Shown: positions 1 to 10,361 of the stretch, piece after piece
How positions within the stretch are numbered: the stretch's first letter is position 1
How the letters are laid out: each line of letters starts with the position of its first letter
Origin: Coprinus comatus
Lineage: Eukaryota > Basidiomycota > Agaricomycetes > Agaricales > Agaricaceae
Length of the DNA: 64,000 nucleotides
Assembly: GCA_034638255.1 (NCBI GenBank)
Contig: JAWPGT010000002.1
Location: 310,001 to 374,000, forward strand
Direction: 5' to 3'
Position numbers and translations under genes: made by a program
Notes under the pieces: model-generated
Database searches by the model: none
The model's input: the letters and a program-made list of their open reading frames with translations, nothing else
What the model was told of the DNA's origin: nothing

Positions 1-1
1 A

Positions 2-328
2 AACTCATCTCCCACCACCCCTCGTTCATCCGCCTCCTCCAATGATATGCCTCTGTCGCCGCGCGAGGAAGCATCAAAGAAGTTGTATGAAGGTCTTGGT
101 CTTGGTCGCCCTTCTTCTGCCATTTCGTCCGATCAACAATGCCCGATAGTGTCCGTTGTCAGCCACAGGATGGTTAGCCAGCCGACCAGGCAGCCCCGTG
201 GGCCGCCATCGGGTACCGACGAACTTGGCCCCAAGAACTTTGCTACTCGCATTCGTCGCAAGGCGATTGGCGGGCTCGGTTTCCTAATGGATGCCCGTGA
301 CAGACGTGAAGTCATTGAATCATATTGA
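2..328 (+). CDS. 3' end of an unknown serine/proline-rich protein (partial)
   Basis: The reading frame is open from the left edge of the window and ends with a TGA at 326-328, so this is the last exon of a gene that starts outside. The visible tail of about 108 residues is low-complexity: it begins with a Ser/Thr/Pro-rich stretch (NSSPTTPRSSASSN), continues through polar sequence, and ends in a basic and then mixed-charge segment around FATRIRRKAIGGLGFL. I see no catalytic motif and do not recognise the family. The first in-frame ATG at 47 is unlikely to be the true start because the frame continues upstream with similar composition. Function unknown. Confidence 0.55.
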   Translation, partial: NSSPTTPRSSASSNDMPLSPREEASKKLYEGLGLGRPSSAISSDQQCPIVSVVSHRMVSQPTRQPRGPPSGTDELGPKNFATRIRRKAIGGLGFLMDARDRREVIESY

Positions 329-873
329 TTTATTTCACCTGACGAGAAAGAATGCGCATGGCCGAATAACTTTCTCTCTCCCCTCTATTTCTTCCTTGTT
401 TCCAATGATTGGCAGACGAGCTGAACTTTTTTTCTATCACTTTAAATAATCTCATGTTATGAAACAAAAACAAAAAAGAAATAAGGTCTTTTGCCGTGTT
501 TATCTGTTGTGTTATCGCTTATCTGGTTGGTTTGTCGAAACCTTCAGATAAATTTCCCCATTCCTTCCTTACCACTCACAAAATTTTCTCTTCTGTTTTC
601 TTCTTTATTTTACTTGTCCGTAGATTGGTACCTTATTAGCTGTACTCACTCCAGCATGCCCAAGGCAGTTGGCTCTTTTAGGCAGTGGTTAGCGCAGATT
701 GTATTGTGATGATTATACACCCCTTATGCCGGTTATTATTCCAAGTTATAGATTTCAAACTGTTCTGAAATATGAACTAAGTGCGAAAGTGGTTTTCCAA
801 AGTATAAGTATTGGTCTATGAACCTTGAAAAAAGAATAAACAATGTAGATAACTGAGTATATATGAACATCCT
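329..873. other. Intergenic: convergent 3' ends
   Basis: This AT-rich spacer lies between the stop of the left-edge gene and the stop of the Arp4 gene on the other strand. It should contain both 3' untranslated regions. I see no convincing gene, tRNA or repeat in it. Confidence 0.6.
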
Positions 874-2646
874 TCATTTACAGCGTTGGCTCACAATAGC
901 CTTCCCGTGTTCCTGGAAAATTCGTGAACATCCATTCCAGGTTTGTAAATATTAAACTGCTCACTTTCCATTCTTCTTTACTGATCCATAGTTGATGGAA
1001 TGTACCCAAACTGGCAAGTATACTGCCTCCGAGCCATGCCCCATACCTTCTCTCAATTGGATTGCCAGGAGCATGAATTTTTGCCTGAAAACACAGGCTG
1101 TTAGTTTAGAAAGAGACAACAGGAGGAGACTCACGTGTGGGAATGACCTAGTCAACTCATTATTCAATCTATCAGCAAAACCAGCAAATTGACTTCCTCC
1201 ACCAGTCAAAACGACGTTGCCCATGAGGACTTGACGTAGTTCCGCGTCGCATGCACGAAGAGATTCAGTTATGAGGGCGGGGATTGTTTTGGGTAAATTA
1301 GGATTCGAGGCCTATTGTTCAAACGTCAATGATCTCATTCGTTGGAGTCACTAGAATAGTACGAACCACTAGAGCAGGTGAGTGCCAGAAGAACTGTTCT
1401 CCTACCTGGAACCGTTCGATACCAAAGTAGGTGTTGAAGCCTGTAGGAAACTCATATGGTCGTAGGCCGCGTGCTTGGGCAGCACTGTAATAGATCGTGT
1501 TCATCAAAATTGCAAAGAGAATCTGGTTCTACGTACTTGTCATTCCAACCTTGATCTAACACCGCAGCAGAGTGTTGTACCCATTCATCAATTTCACGCT
1601 CTTCTGCCCATTGCTTCCATGATTCTGTTGTTTTGGCAACACGATCTTGACGAACAGTAAATTGGGGGGGCATATTTGGATCCACAGCCTAAAGAATCTT
1701 CACTTAGTTGCCCCAGTTTCGTTTAGGAATGAGACCAACCGTCTTCGATTCAATTAGCTGATGGGGAAGAAGAGCAATTCCCGGACGGGTGGATGTAGGG
1801 GTCATAAGAACGTGACGAGAATGCGCACGAACAAGTCTCGGAAGAGATGAATAGACAAGGCCTTTGCGGAAACTCAACGAGGTTGTTTGAAGTTATATAA
1901 TAATAAAACTCACCCTTGCGCAAGACGAACCCATCCACAACAGGTGTAACACTGGCCATAGTCTGACCGACGTCTACAACAAACGCCGTTCCTTTCCCAG
2001 ATGCAAACCTAATGAAGAGTTGGTACGCCTAAAATCTTGACTTCTATTCCATACCCACTTACGCGTTCAAAACACCAGTATTAGCAATATAGAAAGCTGG
2101 TACGTCGAATTCTTCAAACATGATCTCAGCCATGCGCTCCCGGTTCGTAGGGGTATTCCAAGTTGGTTCAGTCACAAGGACAGGATGATCGGACGGTGTA
2201 CAATGCATTACATTGCTGATTGCATGTTCAAGAAGGGGTTTAATTGGACTAAAGTCAGTAACTATAAGAACGTATATCAATGCGCAGGCCAAGGGTTCCA
2301 GTAATGCGTATACTCAACTAAGACCATCTCCAATGGGATTCCCAACCTCCATACCCTCTCTCCATATTGAAGGTCCTGATTGACCAATGTAAAGTTTTGC
2401 GTATTTTGGTTTGTTCGTTATTCTGTTTTCGTTGACATCGCCCATGGAGACATCAGTGTCTGCGCTCTCTGGCAGATACCGTAGTGTGTGGGTATAATGG
2501 CTCTGGGCGTATCATCTCCTGCATAACCTGCGCGTACAGAGGATGTTCCAATATCGACTACCAAAGCAGAAACCTCATCTGTGCAATAATAAGTAAATAT
2601 GGCAGCGAAGGTACAATAGATACACACCTCCACCGTAATTGACCAT
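874..2646 (-). CDS. ARP4: Actin-related protein Arp4 (apparent frameshift)
   Basis: This is a nuclear actin-fold protein. In fungi Arp4 is a shared subunit of the INO80 and SWR1 remodellers and the NuA4 acetyltransferase. The model starts at 2646 (MVNYGG), has an intron, then reads [21 protein letters not shown], the first phosphate loop. Later exons carry [42 protein letters not shown] (second phosphate loop), [14 protein letters not shown], and the C-terminal [18 protein letters not shown] followed by [11 protein letters not shown]. It ends with a short exon (AIVSQRCK) and TGA at 874-876. After PTHYG at about 2478 the frame slips by one base: the continuation [13 protein letters not shown] lies in another frame, with only an 11-nt GT...AG between them. 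The gene is therefore either broken or mis-sequenced at 2476-2477. It diverges from ERB1. Confidence 0.85.
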
Positions 2647-2819
2647 AATTCAGAAATTGTATCAAGGGGGGTCGAACTGTATGAATGCCAAGCCAATGCT
2701 ATCGCGTCTGCTTTGGTCTATTTGTCTCCAACGCTATTGACCCCGGATCAATGGGCTCTCACGTGATCCATTTACGAGAGATCAGATTTTCTGCAAGGAC
2801 ACAAACTCATCCGTCCCAA
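2647..2819. promoter_or_regulatory. Divergent ARP4/ERB1 promoter region
   Basis: Only 173 bp separate the Arp4 start (minus strand) from the Erb1 start (plus strand), so both promoters must lie here or overlap the genes. A palindromic CACGTG (E-box type, bound by bHLH factors such as Cbf1 in other fungi) sits at 2760-2765. Its use here is an inference from position only. Confidence 0.4.
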
Positions 2820-5499
2820 ATGGCCGTAGGTGCGCTCAGTCACAGCAAAAAAAGGAAGAAGGTCGACGATGAGCCGGAGACTAATGCACGGCCGAGCTCT
2901 GTTCAACTGGAAATGCTGACAGATGAAGAGGACGGTGACGATATTAGTTCCGACGACGGACAAGTGGACGAATTCCCAGAAATAAACACAGACAGTGGCT
3001 CTGAAAAGGAAGAGCAAGTAGAGGACAATGAAGATGAAGATGAAGAATACGAAGGCGAAGAGGATGACGACGACGACGACGACGACGACGAAGATGGGGA
3101 CGAAGACTACGACTCTGACGGCCTTGACTCTGATGCCTCTTTACAAATCTTCCCAAAAGCCAAAACAGTAATTTCAGATATCACTGGGCAACCAAAACGT
3201 GTTTACCCGGAAATAGAGGCTGATTACGACTCTGATTCGTCTACTGAGGATGTATGTCTTGCACGCATGCCTACTTTTGCGCATGAATATTTATCTTCTT
3301 TTTTTTTCAGGCGCCGAACCGTGTAGGCAACGTCCCTATGCACTGGTATGACGATATGCCACATATTGGCTACGACATTAATGGCAAAAAAGTACTCAGA
3401 CCTGCTCACGGAGACGAGTTGGATAAATTCTTAGCAACGGTTGAAGATTCTGAGGCATGGTCTGTGTGGTCTCTTCGCCTCGCTCGACTAAGACTCACAA
3501 ACATTTGGTTCATTATAGGACATCTGCATTTGATAAGAAAATGCAAGCGGATCGACCACTCACCGATGAAGAATTAGATATCATTCGCCGACTGTATCAA
3601 AACGAAAATCCGGACGCCCAGTACAATCCCTACGAACCCATGGTAGAATGGTTTACTGGAAAAGGAAAGGAGGAAATTATGCCACTGTCTTCTGCGCCAG
3701 AACCAAAAAGACGTTGGGTTCCTAGTAAATGGGAAAAAAAGAAGGCTAGTAGGCAGCACCAACCTCTTTTACCCAGCTAAGCTAAACATTATTACTATCA
3801 CAGGTAATGAAAATCGTGCGTGCTATACGCCAAGGTCGCATTGTTCCCAATAAGCCGAAAACTACAAACAAGGTAGAGGTCTACTCTATCTGGTCAGATC
3901 AGCCTTCCACCCTACAACCACCTCCCCCACCAGCTCCTAAACCTCGACTTCCTACCAATTCAGAATCTTATAATCCACCTGCGGAATACTTACCTACTGA
4001 AGAGGAACGTTTAGAATGGGAATCCAAGGATCCCGAAGACCGTGAGCGAAATTATCTCCCACAGAAATACTCCTCGCTTCGACTCGTACCTGCGTACAAT
4101 AACTTCATCAAGGAGCGCTTCTTCCGCCAACTTGATTTATATCTTGCTCCTCGCATACAGCGAGTAAAGCTCAATCTCGACCCTAAAAGTTTGATACCCA
4201 AATTACCAAGTCCTAGTACCCTGAAACCTTTTCCCAATTACAAGAGTCTTACGTTCTCTCACACGCAAGGTCGTGTGCGTTGTGTCAGCATCAGTCCCGA
4301 TGGCGCATTGGTTGCCACCGGTGATGAAGGAGGAGTTGTGAGTCTGTGGGAGGTCAATGTCGGACGAGAAATCAAACGCTGGAAGTTCAATGGCAAGATC
4401 GGTGCTCTCGAATGGTGCCCCAGAATGGATGTTAGCTACATCGCAGTCGGATTGTAGGTTCCTCTTTCATCCCCGCGGTCTATTGCCGAGTAACCCACAT
4501 CCACTTATAGAGAGGAAGAACTACATTTCATCATACCTCCCTACCTAACCGATGCCGTCTTTTCTTTCACAAAATCTCTTTTGGCACCTGCAACGCTTCC
4601 ACCTGCCCCAACAACACCATCGCCCATCAAATGGAAAACAGAACCCTCAAATACTTGGACTAATGACCTATCCATTCTCACCGTCCACTTACCGCCATCT
4701 TCTGGGACGCCTTCTCAAATTGCTTGGCATCGTCGAGGCGACTATGTTGCAACCGTTTGTAAGCACTTTAGTCTTCTTGCATTTTTTTTACTCATTACCA
4801 TTCTCAAAGCAACCGGTGGACAGCAGAGTGGTGTTTGGATACATCAGCTTTCCCGTCGACACTCACAAGCACCATTTAAGAAAGTCAAAGGCTCTGTTCA
4901 AGCTGTTCTTTTCCATCCTACCAAAGCGCACTTCTTTGTTGCCGTCAGTCACAATCTCCTCGGTCTCTATATCTTTTGCTCATCATCATGTGCAGACTCA
5001 ACAATATATTCGCCTCTACAATTTGGCAGAACAAAAATTGCTCAAGACTATGACTCCTGGTATAAGATGGATTTCTTCTCTGGATGTTCATCCATCGGGT
5101 GATCATATAATTGTGGGCGGTTATGATCGCAAACTTTGCTGGTTTGATCTTGAGCTTAGCGACAAACCATACAAGAGCTTAAGGTGATCTCTCTCTTCAA
5201 ATAGCTATCTCGAGGTTTGCTAACACGGATCTAGATACCATACCCGTGCCATTCGTTCCGTCCACTTCCACCCAACATATCCTTTGTTCGCGTCATCATC
5301 GGATGACGGTTCTATTCAGATTTTCCATTCACGTGTCTACAATGACCTCCTCACGGATCCGCTCATCGTGCCTCTGAAAATTTTGCGAGGACATCAAATT
5401 CAAGAAGGATTAGGTGTATTGGGTGTCAGATGGTGTCCTCGTCAACCTTGGCTTGTGAGCGCAGGAGCGGACGGAAATGTGGCTGTTTGGTGTAGTTAA
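2820..5499 (+). CDS. ERB1: Ribosome biogenesis protein Erb1/BOP1
   Basis: Erb1 forms the PeBoW complex with Nop7 and Ytm1 and is needed for 27S pre-rRNA processing and 60S subunit assembly in the nucleolus. I join eight exons: 2820-3251, 3311-3459, 3519-3744, 3804-4453, 4511-4758, 4810-4943, 4996-5183 and 5235-5499, giving 763 residues. The N-terminus has a KKRKK signal and a long Asp/Glu tract. The BOP1-N domain follows ([20 protein letters not shown], then [20 protein letters not shown]). The C-terminal half is a WD40 propeller beginning near [20 protein letters not shown] and ending [12 protein letters not shown]. The start at 2820 is chosen because the frame upstream has no family-like sequence. 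The intron at 3745-3803 begins with GC, not GT. Confidence 0.93.
3065..3093. repeat. GAC trinucleotide repeat within ERB1
   Basis: A short run of about eight tandem GAC triplets encodes a poly-aspartate block inside the acidic N-terminal region of Erb1. It is a coding microsatellite and may vary in length between strains. Confidence 0.75.
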
Positions 5500-6115
5500 T
5501 TAATGTGATTGTTTTGTACTTTCCGTGCTCGTAAATATATTGACTGATATTTTGTTCAGTGTATATTTTTGCATTACGAGAATCAAAAACACCCTAGCGA
5601 TTACACCACGCTCTATGATTAAATCGTAAATTTTCTTGGTGTATTAACTGGCTTTGAGTCGGCTATAAGTGACCATTTCTGGCTAGCTTTATGTCATCAC
5701 CTTATCTCAAAAGGTGTGACTAGTTGGTTATCAGGCTACTTTTAAGGCTCACTTTAATTAGTAGATATTATCACCGGAGATGCAAGTGATCAGGACATTT
5801 TCTCAACAGCGAACATGGTACATCATTTCATGAAAAATAAGACACTTTCACATCAATTGATGCGGTACTACCAGTTGTTCAAATATATCCTCGAAGCAAG
5901 TTTCAACTCAGTGGAGGTCTGACATAAAAAAAAAAAAGCATATCAGAATCAGGTTGGTGCCATCAAGCTGTAACCTACCAAAGAGGCAACGGGCGCTTCC
6001 TTTACCAAGTTAAATAGATGACCATCGATTGAAGAACTACACTTCCCTCTAATAAGCCGATATATTGTCCCTTTGGCCATCCGTTGTAGTCCTCCACATA
6101 CATCGTATCTACGTG
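5500..6115. other. Intergenic, no gene seen
   Basis: AT-rich spacer of about 0.6 kb between ERB1 and the DUF6533-like gene, both on the plus strand. It must hold the ERB1 terminator and the promoter of the next gene. I see no repeat or RNA gene. Confidence 0.5.
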
Positions 6116-8100
6116 ATGGTCAACTGGAGTGATCCCCACGAAATAGCCAAAGATGCTCGTGAGTTGCTGGGTACTTCAGTTATTTGGGTATCGGAGATTA
6201 TTGACCTCGTTTTCATGTAGTGGTTTTCGACAAATTGCTATTCATTTTATTTGGCATATATGTCTGGGAAATAGTCATCCACTTCGATTTCGAGTGGTCT
6301 TTTATCAGCAAACGTCGTTCATTCAGATGGCCTTTAGTGAGTTGCTACTCTTTTATACTCTATGTTTGAAGTGAAGCTGACCATACTTACCCAGGGTGTG
6401 TTGGTATAATCTGTAACCCTCTAACATTACTCAACCCATCAAGTCTTTTTCTTCCTCTGCCGTTACTGCATGCTTTTTTCATTCATTGGTTTGTAAGTAA
6501 CTGTTCCTTAACATTACATTCTGTTCATTAATGTTGCTTTCTCGCAGGATAATCTCGTTGACCGCTACTACCCCCGTAAGTCTTTTTTTTTTTTTTTTTT
6601 AACTCTTCGCATGAACCCGAGTTTCGTTCGCAACAGATCAACTGCCGTGTGAGCACTAATCCATCTAGTCCACCATGGAGTCGAAGCTGATATTATATGT
6701 CTGCTAGGCGTTGTACACCTTCAATTCGGTAAACTTCGTCCATCACAAATTAATTTCATTTTTCCTAGTTTTAATTTTGCTTTATGTATCTTTAGTGGAC
6801 AGGAAATATGAGTATCCTCTGCGCCTCTACCTCACTTATGCTCCGAACGTAAGTGGCTCAAATTAAACTCCAACTTCTTACTTTACCTTAAATTAAAACA
6901 TAGTATTGCCCTATGGAATCGCAAGAAAACGATTGTGATGCTTCTCGGCTTCCTTTGTTTAGCACATTGGGGTCTCCTCTACCGAACCATGTTCATAGTT
7001 ACCGCGGAGTGGAATCCAACTGCTCACAGTTGCGTTCTCACTCAAACAAATCCATCTTTACTGAATGTTACATTCTTCTTTAGTAAGTCAAAAAGATTCT
7101 AGATTTCAATTTCAACTATCTTACAAATTCTTAAATCCTTTAGCCATGGGATTCGACTTCGTAATTCTCCTACTCACCACCGTGTCACTATTAAGTGGAC
7201 ATACCGCCCGTACTGATCTTTGGAAGCTTTTATTCAGTCAAGGTCTTGTGTACTTTCTGATTTCATTTACCATGAACTGTATACCAGCGGTATGTCATTC
7301 CGTGCCACATTTCGGATCTCACTTGATAACAAAAAAAAAAACTGCATCTAAACTATCTCAGGTCCTGAACGTTCTAAATTTGAACAGTCAGTTTCATTCT
7401 ATTAACTTTTTCTTTTTGTTGATAATCATTGTTCACTGTTTTTTTTTAATATTAACAGCGCCCATGAATGTGTAAGCGTTCATTTCATCAAACAGTATCA
7501 CAAGTACATAAATAGCTTATCCCTAATATACCGGTCTACCCAGAATTGCTACGGTGAGAATCTTGTTTTGGACGTATGTTCCGACAGAAGAGGAAACTAA
7601 CAAAAATGTCTTGCCAACATATTTGTAGATACCAGCTGCGATGATAACGTACGTCCGTGATGTTTGAATCAATCACTAACATAATATTGATGAATTTCTC
7701 CCCCAGATCTATTGCGGCTTGTCGGGCTGTTATACGATTGATGGAGTTCAGTTCGTCGGAGCATCATGTCCACGATATGTCGGATATGAGTAGTGTGAAC
7801 TTTGTAAAGAAGAACGGGATAAGCATTCCACGACGGTTATATTTAAGGAGAGAACGGACAACGTGTGTTGGTACGACCCGTCCTGAAGTTCATGTCACCA
7901 CGGAACAATTTACCATGGCAGAATTTCCGTGAGTCTCCCAAAATAACGGTATTCATTGCTAATTGCTATTTTATTAATAACCAATTCTCAGTTCACCGAG
8001 CTACTCCTCTCCTTGTTCCAGGAGTGGGTTTAGTTTAAATTCATGCGATCAAGAATCTTCAAAAGAAGCCAAAGATTTAGGAGTAACGGAGGTAGTGTAA
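6116..8100 (+). CDS. DUF6533-like multi-pass membrane protein
   Basis: This gene has at least ten very short exons. From ATG 6116 the reconstructed protein begins MVNWSDPHEIAKDAL and then VFDKLLFILFGIYVWEIVIH, a first membrane segment. Later pieces include FFFLCRYCMLFSFIGLIISL, INCRALYTFN, an LMLRTIALWNRKKTIVMLLGF segment, TMGFDFVILLLTTVSLLSG and LFSQGLVYFLISF. The cytoplasmic tail (about 7710 to the TAA at 8100) is polar. The arrangement of the 'FLCRYC', 'INC...L..FN', 'LMLRT.A.W' and 'FDFVILLLT' blocks is typical of the DUF6533 family, a large Agaricomycete family of about seven membrane spans resembling receptors. Ligand and role are unknown. Exon limits in the middle are approximate. Confidence 0.7.
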
Positions 8101-8199
8101 AATAATCAACGAAAAAATAGCTGTAGTACATTTTTCAGCGAGAGAAATCAGATGAATGCATATGAAACGATACAGAAGATACAATGGGTATAATAATAA

Positions 8200-8873
8200 T
8201 CATCTCCTTCTATGTGAACGGCCTGCCTTTCTCCGTGCAGCTAATCCTCCCTGCCTGTTCATTCCATGTGACGAGGGACGTGGTTCCAAGCCTTTTGATT
8301 TTCTCCACTCCTCGCGTCTTGAGCCACGAGGGCCATGTGTCGATATTCGTTTAGCAGCTGCGGAGTCCACTTGCATGGAACCTAATGATGGGTGTGGCAT
8401 TGGATAAATGATGGCAAACAGGATACAAGATATATGCAAACCTGCGAGTGATGTTGGGTCTTCAGAAGTAGAGACGGCAGAAATGGTGAGGGCTATCGAT
8501 AGGGAAAAGGGGGTCAGCGACTGGTCGCCGAGCGGGTAAAAAGGAGTTGAATGAATCATGTATCGTGAGGGAAAAACTGCTCCAAGAGAGTTGCTCCCTC
8601 CCAGATACGAGTGGGTTGATTGGAGAGGTTATCCAGGGTGATACTGTCTGGGTCCAACATGCCAAAATGTGCGAACCAATACCAACCTGAATCCTCTGCG
8701 GTGTCGTCCGCAGCTTCTACCATTACATCTCCGTCTGCATCCTTGTGCATTGTGTGCTGGAGTTTTGTGTTGAGACGTTGTAAACGTGCGGCTTCTGTGG
8801 CAGCATATACACCTGTTTCGCGCTTCTTTGTGCGGAAAGATCGCTTTACTTTTGAGCGGGTGGATTTTGCCAT
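8200..8873 (-). CDS. LLPH/DUF2423-type small basic ribosome-biogenesis protein
   Basis: Two exons (8873-8687 and 8381-8200) give a 122-residue basic protein. The N-terminus MAKSTRSKVKRSFRTKKRE is the hallmark of the DUF2423/LLPH family (yeast YBL028C, human LLPH), which associates with pre-60S particles in the nucleolus. The C-terminus THGPRGSRREEWRKSKGLE followed by GMNRQGGLAARRKAGRSHRRR is also conserved and very basic. The intron of about 305 nt is long for this genome; it is stop-free at its 5' side, so a small extra exon inside it is possible. Start choice is secure because the family motif begins at this Met. Confidence 0.82.
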
Positions 8874-9129
8874 GGGGGGAGATTGAGTAGAGAGGTAAAG
8901 CGCTTTTTTCCTGATTATAAACCAATCTTTTGCCTGACTCAAAACACGCCGTGGGAACATCATGGCTGTGCTGCTGGTGCGCATTGACTGCAGCTTTCAT
9001 ATCTACTGGGGAACCAAGATGCAAGCTCATTTGCTATTGAAAGGTACATGGTCGTAGTGAATACAAAGCAGTAAAGGATCAACAGTGCAAAATGCAATTT
9101 TAAAACCGGTTTCAAACAATCTATATCAT

Positions 9130-9596
9130 TTAATCTTCTGATTCCTGTGGTGCCTCTCTGTAAAAGCAGAGGTTTGTCAGATAGAGGATGCAGCACGAAA
9201 AGAAGGGTACTTATGATATAGAGTACGTTGTTACACCTGAAAATTTTATGAATACGCCAAGGATACACCAACAGTCAGATTGACTCACCTAATAAACACC
9301 TCTCCCAATGCGCCGTTGGATTTTCCATCCTGGAACTCTTCTGTGTTCGCAAGCTGTCCGAGGAGTCACTGTGAGTACATCATGACGCGTAGGAGGACTG
9401 CGGTTGCATACCTGGAGGTTCATGTAGCCATCAGTGCTAACCAAGAAACCCTTGTATTCGAGACCCCATTTTAGACGGACAAAGACGGGCTTTCCAGTGA
9501 GTTCTTGAAGGAATGGCTTAGGGTTGACTGGGTTGACCTAGAAGGGGCTGTAAACGGGGTAATCGGGTGGAGAGGGAGGGTGGTACTCACGGACAT
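9130..9596 (-). CDS. smf1: Small nuclear ribonucleoprotein F (Sm protein F)
   Basis: SmF is one of the seven Sm proteins that form the ring on U1, U2, U4 and U5 snRNAs. Five exons (9596-9591, 9537-9412, 9353-9289, 9236-9215, 9159-9130) give 82 residues, the usual size. The Sm1 motif is [20 protein letters not shown] followed by [22 protein letters not shown]; the Sm2 motif is [13 protein letters not shown]. The last intron (9214-9160) has ATAAGT at its 5' end and AC at its 3' end. Only this junction gives the family-like ending REAPQESED. Using the neighbouring GT donor and AG acceptor instead gives [10 protein letters not shown], which does not resemble any SmF. It shares a 55 bp promoter with Dr1. 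Confidence 0.88.
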
Positions 9597-9651
9597 GGTG
9601 GTTATTATAAGAGCACGTGGAATGTCGGCTTGGGCTTAAACCACCTCCACC
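9597..9651. promoter_or_regulatory. 55 bp bidirectional promoter of SmF and Dr1
   Basis: Only 55 bp lie between the start codons of SmF (minus) and Dr1 (plus). The segment contains a CACGTG palindrome at 9614-9619 near its middle. Both untranslated leaders and core promoter elements must fit here or extend into the opposite coding region. Confidence 0.55.
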
Positions 9652-10305
9652 ATGTCAGACCGCGAGGGTCACTCCGCAGTCCCAGGCGACGATGATCTCT
9701 CCCTTCCAAAGGCTACCGTTGCGAAGATGATCTCTGGTTCGTATCCTTCACCATCGGCCACTTTTCTTTTCTAACGGTGGCCACACAGAACTGCTACCCA
9801 ACGATGTCGTCTGTGCAAAGGAAACGCGTGATTTGGTTATTGAATGTTGTGTAGGTGAAGTGGAAGGCCATCTTTTGCTCGATTATACACAATATTCACC
9901 GTTTATCTGCCTTCCAGAATTTATCCACTTGATCTCATCAGAGGCAAACGAAATCTGTGAGCAAGAATCCAAGAAAACTATCGCACCCGAGCATATCATC
10001 AACGCCCTCAAAGTACGTCTTTCTTTCCCCATCCTTGACAACATATCTCACTCTCTCCCTCCTAGCGGCTTGGCTTTGACTCATTCACAACTGAAGTAGA
10101 AGATGTACTCAAAGATCATAAGCAACAACAAAAGGTCACTTCGCTTGTGATCACTTGGCAACCAGTTTTCTGATATTTCTCTTAGGATCGCGAGAAAAAG
10201 GTTTCAAAGTTTGAGCAGTCTGGTATGACAGAAGAGGAATTACTTGCAAAGCAAGAAGAGCTGTTCGCCCAGAGTCGTGCCAGGTTCCAATCTACCCAAC
10301 AATAA
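9652..10305 (+). CDS. DR1: Negative cofactor 2 beta subunit (Dr1)
   Basis: NC2-beta pairs with NC2-alpha (Drap1/Bur6) through a histone fold, binds TBP on DNA and blocks TFIIA and TFIIB entry. Five exons (9652-9736, 9789-9854, 9918-10012, 10066-10134, 10186-10305) encode 144 residues. The histone-fold core is clear: LSLPKATVAKMISELLPNDV, then EFIHLISSEANEICEQE, then KKTIAPEHIINALKRLGF. The tail after the fold is charged and ends FQSTQQ. The length is normal for the family. Its stop lies 56 bp from the stop of the converging Mak32-like gene. Confidence 0.93.
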
Positions 10306-10361
10306 TACAACGCTGTCACCATCGTGTAATATCGCAGGTATCGTGTACATGTATATTTATC

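Noticed and set aside
2471..2482. An 11-nt GT...AG 'micro-intron' in ARP4
   Set aside because: It would restore the frame but is far below the length the spliceosome can remove; a missing base is simpler.
8382..8686. Extra coding exon inside the long intron of the LLPH-type gene
   Set aside because: An open frame exists at the 5' side of the intron, but its sequence does not match the conserved family and skipping it gives the expected protein.
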